A stretch of DNA of 64,000 nt. Source: Pseudomonas sp. R4-35-07. Its GTDB lineage: Bacteria; Pseudomonadota; Gammaproteobacteria; Pseudomonadales; Pseudomonadaceae. The translations under genes were made by a program, and so were the position numbers. Shown here in pieces: positions 17,598 through 25,924 of the stretch (position 1 is its first letter; every line of letters starts with the position of its first letter). Location: assembly GCF_003852235.1 (NCBI RefSeq), contig NZ_CP027732.1:2604001-2668000 (forward strand), in the 5' to 3' direction. The notes under the pieces were generated by a model, which had not been told where the DNA came from, did not search any database, and saw only the letters and a program-made list of their open reading frames with translations.

Positions 17598-18557
17598 ATG
17601 CACATTACCTTGCTGCTGGCGGATCAATGTTCGGCGGCCAACGCTACCCTGGCCATGGAAATGCTCAGCGCAGCCAACTTGTTCGCCGACAATCCGCCCT
17701 TCGAGGTGGTAATGGCTTCCCTGGATGGCCAGGCGGTGACGACCTGGGGCGGGCAGCGCCTGCAGGTGCAATGTTCTCTGGCTGAAGTGATGCGCACTGA
17801 CTTGGTGTTGATCCCCGGTTTTCTGTTTACGTTGAAACAAGCCCTGCCGACGTTTGCCGCTTACGGGCCGTGGCTGCGCGAGCAACACGCGCAAGGCGCG
17901 GTGCTGGCCTCAATGTGCACGGCTGCCTTTTTGCTGGCCGAGTCAGGCCTGTTGCACGGTGCGCGCGCCACCACCCACTGGGCATTTGCCGCGTTGTTCC
18001 GGCGCCGCTATGCCCAGGTCAGCCTGGATGACGCACAGATTCTCTGCGAAGAAAACCGCTTGATCACCTGCGGCGGCGCGACGGCGGCGATGGACCTGAT
18101 GCTGCACCTGATCCGCCGCTTCGGCTCACCGGAGCTGGCGCATACCTGCAGCAAATACTTGCTGATTGACAACGTGCGCACCGAGCAATCGGTGTATGCG
18201 CTGTGGTCGTTGCCCAAAAGTCACGGCGATGGGGAAATACTGCGGGTGCAGCATTGGCTGGAGCAGCACTTCGCCCAGCCGGTGGTGATCGATGACGTGG
18301 CGCAGCGCTTCGGCTTTGGCGTGCGCAATTTCAAGCGCAGGTTCAAGGACGCCACCGGCTATACGCCCATCGGCTACCTGCAAACGCTGCGCCTGGAGCG
18401 GGCCAAGCAGATGCTTGAATCGACCCGCATGACCCTCGACAGCATCACCTACGCCGTCGGTTATGAAGACAGCAACTCGTTTCGGCGCCTGTTCCAGCAA
18501 CGGGTGGGCATGTTGCCCGCCGCGTATCGGAGGAAATTTCTGGTTGCCGCGTCCTGA
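17598..18557 (+). CDS. GlxA-family AraC transcriptional regulator
   Basis: Predicted transcription factor with an N-terminal DJ-1/PfpI-like (class I glutamine amidotransferase-like) domain and a C-terminal AraC double helix-turn-helix; 319 residues. The DJ-1-type nucleophile elbow is seen as ASMCTAAFLLAESG (about 103-116). The AraC domain spans about 212-312 with FGFGVRNFKRRFKDATGYTP and the second helix pair through YEDSNSFRRLFQQRVGM. The family often responds to amino-acid-derived or quaternary amine ligands; no ligand can be deduced here. It is divergent from the thioesterase gene. Confidence 0.9.
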   Translation: MHITLLLADQCSAANATLAMEMLSAANLFADNPPFEVVMASLDGQAVTTWGGQRLQVQCSLAEVMRTDLVLIPGFLFTLKQALPTFAAYGPWLREQHAQGAVLASMCTAAFLLAESGLLHGARATTHWAFAALFRRRYAQVSLDDAQILCEENRLITCGGATAAMDLMLHLIRRFGSPELAHTCSKYLLIDNVRTEQSVYALWSLPKSHGDGEILRVQHWLEQHFAQPVVIDDVAQRFGFGVRNFKRRFKDATGYTPIGYLQTLRLERAKQMLESTRMTLDSITYAVGYEDSNSFRRLFQQRVGMLPAAYRRKFLVAAS

Positions 18558-18580
18558 GCGCCTGAATCAGAGACGAAAAA

Positions 18581-18603
18581 AAACCGGCTGATCAGGCCGG
18601 TTT
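18581..18603 (-). terminator. Rho-independent terminator of the repeat-protein gene
   Basis: The stem AAACCGGC / GCCGGTTT encloses a 7-base loop. Read on the minus strand it is followed by a run of eight T, the classic intrinsic terminator form, 25 bases after the repeat gene stop. It may also stop plus-strand readthrough from the AraC gene. Confidence 0.85.
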
Positions 18604-18627
18604 GGGGTGTCCCTTCAACAGCAGGGG

Positions 18628-18975
18628 TTATACCTGGTTGCTCAACAAACGATCCGCACCGCCTTCAGCCAAGCCACGTTCCTGCAAACGATCCGCACCG
18701 CCTTCAGCCAGGCCACGTTCCTGCAAACGATCCGCACCGCCTTCAGCCAAGCCACGTTCCTGCAAACGATCCGCACCGCCTTCAGCCAGGCCACGTTCCT
18801 GCAAGCGATCTGCACCGCCTTCAGCCAGGCCGCGTTCCTGCAAACGGTCCGCACCACCTTCGGCAACGCGGGTTTCAATCAGACGTTCCGCGCCGCCTTC
18901 AGCGACTACCGGGTGGGCGAAAGCGTTTGCAGCCAGTACCGAGAAAGCGAGGCTAAGCAAGAGTTGGCGTTTCAT
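18628..18975 (-). CDS. Secreted protein of seven 13-residue repeats
   Basis: A 115-residue protein of unknown function. Residues 1-20 form a Sec signal peptide (MKRQLLLSLAFSVLAANAFA). From residue 25 to the last residue the protein is exactly seven 13-residue units. Units 2-6 are identical (AEGGADRLQERGL); unit 1 (AEGGAERLIETRV) and unit 7 (AEGGADRLLSNQV) vary. The ATG at 18975 has GGAG 12 bases upstream; the frame extends upstream but without a signal peptide. It ends at a strong terminator, so it is a single-gene transcript. The many Arg, Asp and Glu residues and absence of Cys suggest an extracytoplasmic, perhaps helical or disordered protein. The repeat unit keeps all six frames open, so other readings are shadows. 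Confidence 0.8.
   Translation of the reverse strand: MKRQLLLSLAFSVLAANAFAHPVVAEGGAERLIETRVAEGGADRLQERGLAEGGADRLQERGLAEGGADRLQERGLAEGGADRLQERGLAEGGADRLQERGLAEGGADRLLSNQV
18631..18903. repeat. 39-bp coding tandem repeat, seven units
   Basis: Seven in-frame 39-bp units within the secreted repeat protein. The inner ones differ only at a few positions; an alternating CCAAGCC/CCAGGCC difference suggests part of the array grew by 78-bp steps. Such arrays expand and contract by slippage or recombination, so copy number probably varies between strains. Confidence 0.9.
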
Positions 18976-19091
18976 GAGTGTGTGCTCCGAGTGTCTTGGT
19001 TGGGTGCCGTTTGGCATGGGTTTGATGTTACGCGTCGCAGTTTTTAAGAGAACTTCATTGCGCTGATGGTGACTATCGATGCCAACAATGG

Positions 19092-19814
19092 TCATGGCAT
19101 CTGCGGCAGTTCGTTGGGGCGCAGGTCGAACACCAGCACCTCGGCGTCTTCGCCATGGCTCAGGCGAATCTCGCGCTCGTCCCGTACCCGCACACCGTCG
19201 CCTTCCTGCAAGCGCTGGCCATTGAGCTCGACGCTGCCGCGTGCCACATGGATGTAGGCGTAGCGATCCGGCGCCAGGTCCAGTTGCGCGCTTTCATCGC
19301 CATCGAACAACCCGGCGTACACCCGCGCATCCTGGCGAACGTTCAACGAACCGTCGGCGCCATCCGGCGAGATGATCAACTGCAGGCGCCCGCGTTTTTG
19401 CGCTTCACTGAAGTGCTCCTGCTGATAGCGCGGCTTGGCCCCGGCTTCGTTGGGCACGATCCAGATTTGCAGGAAGTGCACGCCCTGGCGCTGGCTGTGG
19501 TTGAATTCACTGTGGGCCACGCCGCTGCCGGCACTCATCAGCTGCACATCACCGGGACGGATCACCGAGCCGGTGCCCAAAGTGTCCTTGTGTTCCAGGG
19601 CGCCTTCGAGCACATACGAGAAGATTTCCATGTCGCGGTGCGGGTGTTGGCCGAAGCCTTTGCCGGCGGCGACGCGGTCATCGTTGATCACCAGCAGGTC
19701 GGAAAAACCTTGCTCCTTGGGGTTCCAATAGTTGGCGAAGGAGAAGGTGTGGAATGACTTCAACCAACCGTGATTGGCGGCACCGCGTTCGGAAGCTTTG
19801 CGAAGGGTCAGCAT
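19092..19814 (-). CDS. Pirin-family cupin protein
   Basis: Bicupin of the pirin/YhhW family; members include quercetin 2,3-dioxygenases and proteins without a known substrate. The 240-residue product has the N-terminal cupin metal site HPHRDMEI (about 57-64), a further His and Glu in AGSGVAHSEFNH (about 95-106), and the characteristic start MLTLRKASERGAANHGWLKSFHTFSFANYW. It is transcribed away from the GlxA-type regulator at 19994, which may control it (inference from the shared promoter region). Confidence 0.88.
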   Translation of the reverse strand: MLTLRKASERGAANHGWLKSFHTFSFANYWNPKEQGFSDLLVINDDRVAAGKGFGQHPHRDMEIFSYVLEGALEHKDTLGTGSVIRPGDVQLMSAGSGVAHSEFNHSQRQGVHFLQIWIVPNEAGAKPRYQQEHFSEAQKRGRLQLIISPDGADGSLNVRQDARVYAGLFDGDESAQLDLAPDRYAYIHVARGSVELNGQRLQEGDGVRVRDEREIRLSHGEDAEVLVFDLRPNELPQMP

Positions 19815-19918
19815 GGTCCAGTCCTCAAGTGAGCGCGGGCTGCGAAATGCAGGGCGCTTGCGTTGAGAAGAAGGTTAATGGTTAACCGTAAATTCATTAA
19901 GAAGATGAAAATTGAATA

Positions 19919-19941
19919 ACTGTCATCTCTGAGTTGACAGT
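19919..19941. promoter_or_regulatory. Inverted repeat in the pirin/GlxA divergent promoter
   Basis: ACTGTCA and TGACAGT are separated by nine bases, so the half-site centres lie 16 bases apart. It stands 53 bases before the regulator start in a 178-base divergent gap. It could be an operator; no direct evidence. Confidence 0.35.
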
Positions 19942-19993
19942 AAAGTCATGCCATAATGCTCGTCGCCTTTCTACTTGATGGACATTCCCACCT

Positions 19994-20944
19994 ATGAAAA
20001 CCGTGGCCATGGCGCTGTTCCCGGACTTCCTGCTGCTCGACATGGCCGGGCCGCTCGAAGTGTTTTCGATTGCCAACCGCTACCTGCCGGCGGCCGACCA
20101 CTACCGCATCCTAACCATCGGTACCGAACCCGGGCCGTTGCGTGCCTCCAATGGCGTGATGGTCCAGACCGACCTGCTGCTGGAGCAGGCCCAGGCGAAC
20201 TACGACCTGCTGCTGGTACCGGGCGGCCCAGGTGCCTATAACGAATGCCATCCTGCGCTGCTGCCCTGGCTGAAGGCGGTGGCGCCACGGGCCCGGCGTT
20301 TCGGTTCGATCTGCACCGGCGCCTTTGTGCTCGGGCATGCCGGCTTGCTTGACGGGCACCGCGTGACCACTCATTGGCACTACACCGAGCGCCTGATCAA
20401 GGCGTTCCCCTACGCCATGGTCGAGACCGATCGCATCTACCTGCAGGACCGGCGCCTGATCACCTCGGGCGGCGTCACTGCCGGTATCGACCTGGCCCTG
20501 TCGATTGTCGCCCAGGACCATGGCAAGCAAGTGGCGGTGGATGTGGCCAAGGTGTTGCTGGTGGTGATGAAGCGTCAGGGTGGCCAGGCCCAGTTCAGCC
20601 CGATGACCGCCGCCGTGGCGCCCCAGGAAACCGCGATCACTCGTGTGCAGCACCATGTGCTGGCGCATCTGGATCAACCCTTTACCATCGAGTCCATGGC
20701 CGAGCTGGCTGGCATGAGTGCGCGCCACTTTGCGCGGCTGTTCGCCAAGGAAGTGCAGATGACGCCCATGGCGTTCCTGCAAGGCGCGCGCATCGACCGC
20801 GCCCGGCAGTTGCTGGAAACCACCGATTTGCCGCTCAAGACCGTGGCCTTCCACGCCGGCTTCGGCAGCGTGCGGCATATGCGCTTTTTGTTCAGTGAAA
20901 AGCTCGGCCTGAACCCTACCCAATACCGACAACAGTTCAGTTAA
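19994..20944 (+). CDS. GlxA-family AraC transcriptional regulator
   Basis: A second regulator of the DJ-1/PfpI plus AraC architecture; 316 residues. The N-terminal domain has LLLVPGGPGAY (about 73-83) and the nucleophile elbow GSICTGAFVLGHAG (about 101-114), more like active DJ-1 family members than the copy at 17598. The AraC domain lies at about 217-314 (MSARHFARLFAKEVQMTPMAFL, then LPLKTVAFHAGFGSVRHMRFLFSEKLG). It diverges from the pirin gene. Alone, the sequence does not show the inducer. Confidence 0.9.
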   Translation: MKTVAMALFPDFLLLDMAGPLEVFSIANRYLPAADHYRILTIGTEPGPLRASNGVMVQTDLLLEQAQANYDLLLVPGGPGAYNECHPALLPWLKAVAPRARRFGSICTGAFVLGHAGLLDGHRVTTHWHYTERLIKAFPYAMVETDRIYLQDRRLITSGGVTAGIDLALSIVAQDHGKQVAVDVAKVLLVVMKRQGGQAQFSPMTAAVAPQETAITRVQHHVLAHLDQPFTIESMAELAGMSARHFARLFAKEVQMTPMAFLQGARIDRARQLLETTDLPLKTVAFHAGFGSVRHMRFLFSEKLGLNPTQYRQQFS

Positions 20945-21093
20945 CGACACAATGTCCGTCTGAGGCACCCGATTGTCCGTATCGCTCCCTGTGCCGGGAT
21001 TGTCCTGTCATCCCTAGCTGGCAAGATAAGCCCGAGCCCACGGAAAAGGATGCGCAGGCACTCAAGCACGGGTGTTTCAGCGCGGTTACGGAC

Positions 21094-22545
21094 ATGAATG
21101 ATTCTGCGGCGGTGAGCTTCGGCCCCTACACCTTTCATCGGCACCAGCGCCTGGTCAGCAAGGCCGGTTGGCCGGTGCCGCTGGGCGGGCGCGCGCTGGA
21201 TATTCTCGCGGTGTTGCTGGAAGCACCGGGGCAATTTATCAGCAAGGCGACGTTGATCGAGCGGGTCTGGCCCAATAGCGTCGTCGAAGACAATAACCTG
21301 CGCGTGCACATTGTCGCGTTGCGTCGCGCCCTCGACGGGCAGCGTGTCATCCTCAACCACCCGCAGCGTGGCTACTGCTTCGCCGCGCCCGTGCAAGGCA
21401 CACTGCCGACGGTGCCGGCACAGCACAACCTGGTGGCACGGCTCAGCCCGGTGCTCGGTCGCGATGAGCTGGTGGCTGTGCTGGTGCGGCGCATCGCCGG
21501 GCAGCGCCTGTTGACCCTTACCGGGGTGGCCGGCATCGGCAAAAGTACGCTGGCCCTGGCCCTCGCCGAACGCGTGGTGCCCCGCTATCGCGACGGGGTG
21601 TGGTGGGTCGACGTGACCGGCCTGCAAACCCCGGGCGAACTGCTCGGCCATCTGGCCACGGTATTACAGCTGAACCCCGCCGACAGCCTCGACGAGCTGG
21701 CCCGACAGTTAGCCTCGCGCCAGTTGTTGCTGGTACTCGATGGGGCCGACCTGCTGCTCGGTGCCTGTCGCACGCTGGTGCGTACATTGGGCGAAAGGGC
21801 ACCGCAGGTCAGCGTGCTGATCAGCAGTCGCGAAGCCTTGCTGGCGCCTGGTGAATGGGTGGTGCGCGTGCCCCCGCTAAGCGTGCCGTCACTGTCGGCG
21901 TTGGTCAGTGTCGAGCAGGCCATGGCCTGTCCTGCGGTGCAACTGTTCGTCACACGGGTACGCGCCAGCCAGCAGGGGTTTGTGTTGCGGCCTCAGGAGC
22001 TGGCGCCGTTGCGTGAGATTTGCCGGCGGCTGGACGGCATCCCGTTGGCCCTTGAACTGGCCGCCGCCCAGGTCGACGCACTTGGCATCGGCGGTGTGCA
22101 GCAGCAATTGTGCATGGGCTTGCACGGGCTGAGCCGCGGGCGTCGCACCGCGGTGGAACGCCATCGTTCGCTGGCTGCTGCGCTGGACTGGAGCTATGCG
22201 CGCCTGAGCCTGCCGGAGTGCTGGCTGTTCCTGCAGCTGGGCTTGTTCAAGATGGCGGTGACCCTGCCCACCTTGAACGAAATGGTGAGCGGCACCGAGC
22301 TTGAACACGCCAACCTTTCCCACCTGCTGGCGCGTCTGGTGAATATGTCGCTGCTGAGCGTCGAGCCCGGCCTGGGCCCGACGCGCTATCGCCTGCTCAA
22401 CTGCGTGCGCAGCTACGCCCTGGCGCAACTGCGTGACCCGCTTCAGGTAGCGCGCTTGCAACAAGGCTACGGGGAGTGCCTGGGCGCGTTTTCAGGCCGG
22501 CCGTTTGTCCTGCAACTCGTCGAGCAGGCGGCGTACGCGCAATAG
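21094..22545 (+). CDS. Winged-helix/NB-ARC ATPase regulator, C-terminally short
   Basis: Predicted transcription regulator of 483 residues. An OmpR-type winged helix lies at about 8-98 (VSKAGWPVPLGGRALDILAVLL; SVVEDNNLRVHIVALRRAL; RGYCFAAP). An AP/NB-ARC-like ATPase follows, with Walker A GVAGIGKST (about 147-155), LLLVLDGAD as Walker B, and the GIPLALELAAAQ motif. The family pattern continues with a long TPR-like sensor half, as in the 923-residue neighbour, but here the frame ends after the ATPase module. Its last 54 bases overlap, in antisense, the end of the convergent paralogue. It probably lost its C-terminal half by deletion. It may still bind DNA; function unknown. Confidence 0.82.
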   Translation: MNDSAAVSFGPYTFHRHQRLVSKAGWPVPLGGRALDILAVLLEAPGQFISKATLIERVWPNSVVEDNNLRVHIVALRRALDGQRVILNHPQRGYCFAAPVQGTLPTVPAQHNLVARLSPVLGRDELVAVLVRRIAGQRLLTLTGVAGIGKSTLALALAERVVPRYRDGVWWVDVTGLQTPGELLGHLATVLQLNPADSLDELARQLASRQLLLVLDGADLLLGACRTLVRTLGERAPQVSVLISSREALLAPGEWVVRVPPLSVPSLSALVSVEQAMACPAVQLFVTRVRASQQGFVLRPQELAPLREICRRLDGIPLALELAAAQVDALGIGGVQQQLCMGLHGLSRGRRTAVERHRSLAAALDWSYARLSLPECWLFLQLGLFKMAVTLPTLNEMVSGTELEHANLSHLLARLVNMSLLSVEPGLGPTRYRLLNCVRSYALAQLRDPLQVARLQQGYGECLGAFSGRPFVLQLVEQAAYAQ

Positions 22546-25263
22546 ATCCTGGGTGGCGAAGCCTTCGGTAAATCGAGCGTAGAGGGGGTTCAGCAAGTCG
22601 ATGCCTGCCTGCTTGCGCCCTTGCTGTTGCCAGAGTTGCGCCAGGGAGCCCGCACACCGCAGCTCCCAGGCCAGGGCGCCTTGCTGGCGTGCCAGGTCGA
22701 GGGCTTCGAGCAGCAGCGTTTGCGCGCCCTGGGTATCACCTTGCAGCGCTGCCTGCCCGGCATAGACCCGCAGGATCTCCGGGGCACACCAACCCGCCGC
22801 GCCACTGCGCGCCCGTTCGAGACCTGGCTCATCGACGTGGCGCATGCCGAAGGTGACCAGGGTGTCCTCGATCAGCCCCAGGCCCTGTAAATCCCCGTTG
22901 CACAGGATGCCGGCGTAATGCCCGGCCCAGGTCTGGAACAGTTGCACCGAATGCGTGTGGGACTGCTCCAGCAGCAGACTTTGCAGGTTTTGCGCATCGT
23001 CTTCGGCACCGTTGTAGCGGGCGATCACCACACCGGCCAGGGCCAGGGTGTAGCAGATCGACGTACCGTGGTTAATCTGCAGCGCCAGTTCCAATGCCTG
23101 GCTGGCGGTGCGCCAGGCGCGCTCGGGAAAGCCCTGCAACCAGAGGATTCGCGCCAGCACGGTCAGGGACGCGACGCTCTGGTCGTATTGCACGCCGACG
23201 CCATGGGCGAAGCGGTTCACGTGGGCGCTGTGGCTCATGCGCTGCAGCACTTGCTCGGCCTGCTGTCGGGCCAACGCTTGATGGCCGGTGTAATGCTGGG
23301 CCAGGGCGCGCAAGCGTTGGGTGCTCAGGTCCAGCAGCGGCTCGGTGCGCGGGTCGAGGCGATCGAACTGCCTGCTCTGTTCCAGCGCTTGAACATAGCG
23401 CCCGGCGCACAGGTTCGCCGCCATGTGCCCGGAAACCGCACGCAACTGGCCGGCCAGGTCCTGGCGCTCTTCAGCCAGGCGTGCGGCCCCGACAAACGCG
23501 GCGATGGTCTGGGGCGCGGCGCCCACGGCGTGGTAGGAGAGGCTGCCCAGAGCCAACTGCAGCTGCAGGGCCAATTGCGTGCAGGGCGCTTCGACCTGAC
23601 CGATCAGGGCCAGTGCCTTGTCCACATAGCCGGCGTGCTCGCGCAGCAGCGACAGTTCCTGCCACAGGGGCATCGCACTGACCGTCAGGCGAATCGCCAG
23701 CAAGTGCCCGGCAGTGTCGGCAAAGCCCCAGTCGAGGGCGGCGCGCACGTCTTCACGCAGTGGAGCATAGCGGTCGATCCAGGGCTGTGTAGCAATCAAT
23801 TCCCAATCGCCCTGGGCCTGTTCCATCAGGGCCAGGCAGCGTGCCGCGTGGCGCTCGCGGGTGGCTTGCAGCTCGCCGGCGAGGCTGAGCTTTTCCAGGG
23901 CATAGGTGCGGGTGATATCGAGCAGGCGATAGACCATCTCGTCCTCGCTGGCGTCCACGTTCAGCAACGACTTGGCCACCAGTTGCGTGATCGAGCCCAG
24001 CACTTCGGCCGGGGCGATGTGCTCCCCGGCGATCACCGCCGCCGCGCTGACCAGGCTGAAGCCGCCGCGAAACACCGCGAGCCGGCGCAGGCAGATTTTT
24101 TCGCAGTCGGTGAGCAGGTCAAAGCTCCAGTCGAGCGTGGCCCGCAGGGTTTGCTGGCGGGGCAGGGCGCTGCGCCGACCGCGGGTCAGCAGGCGGAAGT
24201 TATCTTCCATCTGCACCAAGAGTCCCGCTAAGCCAAAACGCTCGATCTGCGCGGCCACCAGCTCAATCGCCAGGGGAATGCCGTCCAGGCGCTGGCAGAT
24301 ATCGATCGCCAGCGGCAGTTCGGCGTCGCTGAGGGCAAAGCTGTCTTGATGGGACATGGCGCGCTCGATCAGCAGCTGCATGGCCGGGTAACCCAGGGCC
24401 TGGGCGCGGTTGCCGGTGGCAGGCGGGCAAGTCAGCGGTTCGAGGCGTTGCACGTATTCACCTTCGGCGCGCAGGGCTTCGCGGCTGGTGGTGAGGATGT
24501 GCAGGTGCGGCGCATGGCGCAGCAGGGTTTCGCTGATCAGGGCGATGTCGTCGAGCAGGTGTTCGCAGTTGTCGATCACCAGCAGCATCTGGCGTGCCTG
24601 CAGGCTGCGGGCAAAGCCGGCCAGCGGCGCATGCTCGCCAGGCGGGACGCCGAGTAGGGCGGCGAGGTTGGGCAGGATCATCGAGGCGGCACTGAGCGGC
24701 GCCAGGTCGAGCAGGTGGATGCCGTCGCGGTAATGGCCGATCAGCAACTCCGCTACGCGCAGGGCGACGGTGGTCTTGCCGATGCCGCCGGCACCGGTAA
24801 GGGTGATGAAGCGTTGCTGCGGCAATTGCTGCACCAGCGCGTCGATCAGCGCCTGGCGGCCGAGCATGCGCGTGCGCCGCAGCGGCAGGTTGTGGCTTGG
24901 GCGTGGGGGTGCGCCGTCAGTGGGTAGCGTCATCGGTTCGATGCTCAGTGGCGCGACAAAACTGTAGCCGCGCTGGGCGACCGTGACGATATAGCGCTGC
25001 CCGGCCTGGCCGTCGCCCAGGGCCTTGCGCAACGCGGCCATGTGCACCCGCAAGTTGCCGTCTTCCACCACGCTTTTGGGCCAGACCCGTGCGATCAGCT
25101 CCTGCTTGCTCACCACATTGCCGGCGTGCTCGAGCAGGATCAGCAGAATATCCACCGCCCGCCGTCCCAGGCGCAGCGGGCGACCGGCCTCCAGCACCAG
25201 GCGCTCGCGCGGATGGATGCGGTAGGGGCCGAAGTGCACGGCCTGGTCGCTCAAGTCATTCAT
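22492..25263 (-). CDS. Winged-helix/NB-ARC/TPR-type regulator, full length
   Basis: Large signal-integrating transcription regulator of 923 residues. An OmpR-type winged helix lies at about 10-107, with the same layout as the neighbour at 21094. The NTPase domain has Walker A GAGGIGKTT (about 158-166), QMLLVIDNCEHLL and GIPLAIELVAAQIERFG. A helical C-terminal half of about 450 residues (ERHAARCLALMEQ onward) resembles TPR-containing MalT/SARP-like sensors. What it controls cannot be told. It converges with its truncated paralogue and faces a short AraC gene upstream, also on the minus strand, 58 bases away. Confidence 0.88.
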   Translation of the reverse strand: MNDLSDQAVHFGPYRIHPRERLVLEAGRPLRLGRRAVDILLILLEHAGNVVSKQELIARVWPKSVVEDGNLRVHMAALRKALGDGQAGQRYIVTVAQRGYSFVAPLSIEPMTLPTDGAPPRPSHNLPLRRTRMLGRQALIDALVQQLPQQRFITLTGAGGIGKTTVALRVAELLIGHYRDGIHLLDLAPLSAASMILPNLAALLGVPPGEHAPLAGFARSLQARQMLLVIDNCEHLLDDIALISETLLRHAPHLHILTTSREALRAEGEYVQRLEPLTCPPATGNRAQALGYPAMQLLIERAMSHQDSFALSDAELPLAIDICQRLDGIPLAIELVAAQIERFGLAGLLVQMEDNFRLLTRGRRSALPRQQTLRATLDWSFDLLTDCEKICLRRLAVFRGGFSLVSAAAVIAGEHIAPAEVLGSITQLVAKSLLNVDASEDEMVYRLLDITRTYALEKLSLAGELQATRERHAARCLALMEQAQGDWELIATQPWIDRYAPLREDVRAALDWGFADTAGHLLAIRLTVSAMPLWQELSLLREHAGYVDKALALIGQVEAPCTQLALQLQLALGSLSYHAVGAAPQTIAAFVGAARLAEERQDLAGQLRAVSGHMAANLCAGRYVQALEQSRQFDRLDPRTEPLLDLSTQRLRALAQHYTGHQALARQQAEQVLQRMSHSAHVNRFAHGVGVQYDQSVASLTVLARILWLQGFPERAWRTASQALELALQINHGTSICYTLALAGVVIARYNGAEDDAQNLQSLLLEQSHTHSVQLFQTWAGHYAGILCNGDLQGLGLIEDTLVTFGMRHVDEPGLERARSGAAGWCAPEILRVYAGQAALQGDTQGAQTLLLEALDLARQQGALAWELRCAGSLAQLWQQQGRKQAGIDLLNPLYARFTEGFATQDLLRVRRLLDELQDKRPA

Positions 25264-25321
25264 GGCTGCACGGGTTCAGGGGTCAGGGAGGGGCCAGCAT
25301 ATTCCAGGTGCATCAAGACCA

Positions 25322-25783
25322 CTAGGCGGCGATCACCTCGGGTTTGGGGCGCGAGTGGTGGTTTCGCCAGGTCATCGGGTTTACGCCTTCGCTGCGGGTG
25401 AACATATGACAGAAGTGCGCCTGGTCGCAGAAGCCACATTCCAGGCTGATTTGCGTGAGGCTCAGGGACGAGCTGGTGATCAGTTCCTTGGCGCGCAGGA
25501 TGCGCTGCTGGCGAATCCATTCCTGGGGCGAGACGCCCGTGGAGCACTTGAATGCGCGGGAAAAATGGCTGCGCGACAGGGCGCATGCCTGGGCCAGCTC
25601 GGCAATGCTCAGGCTTTCGCCGAGGTTGGCGAGAATCAGTTGCTTGGCGATACGCTCGCGCCGGGGGCATAGGCCTCCGGTGGCGGATAAACGAGGGGCA
25701 TATTGCTCGAGTCGGGCCATGACAAATATCCGCAGTCGATGGGAGCGTTCCCGGTGAATGGATGCAGTGTAGACGCCGCTCAT
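25322..25783 (-). CDS. Short AraC-family regulator
   Basis: AraC-type transcription factor with almost nothing but the DNA-binding domain: 153 residues from ATG 25783, or 132 from ATG 25720. Both helix-turn-helix units are visible (LSIAELAQACALSRSHFSRAFKCSTG and LSLTQISLECGFCDQAHFCHMFTRSEGVNP). No ligand-binding domain is encoded, so activity is probably set by expression level. The open frame runs upstream under the divergent LysR gene, but that part is antisense shadow. It is divergent from the LysR gene at 25925. Confidence 0.85.
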   Translation of the reverse strand: MSGVYTASIHRERSHRLRIFVMARLEQYAPRLSATGGLCPRRERIAKQLILANLGESLSIAELAQACALSRSHFSRAFKCSTGVSPQEWIRQQRILRAKELITSSSLSLTQISLECGFCDQAHFCHMFTRSEGVNPMTWRNHHSRPKPEVIAA

Positions 25784-25924
25784 CTTGTTGCCGGACCGCC
25801 TGGCTGACGAGTTAATCGTTGTTAATTTCGCCAGGTGCGAGCGTGGAAAAGACAGCACAGGTATGCAATCCAGAGCGTTCCGGGCATGCTTTCCTGACCC
25901 TCTGCACACCGTTTGGATACCGCC

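Noticed and set aside
18631..18903. Regular 39-bp repeats as a possible CRISPR array
   Set aside because: Units are contiguous without spacers and lie in frame in a secreted protein gene.
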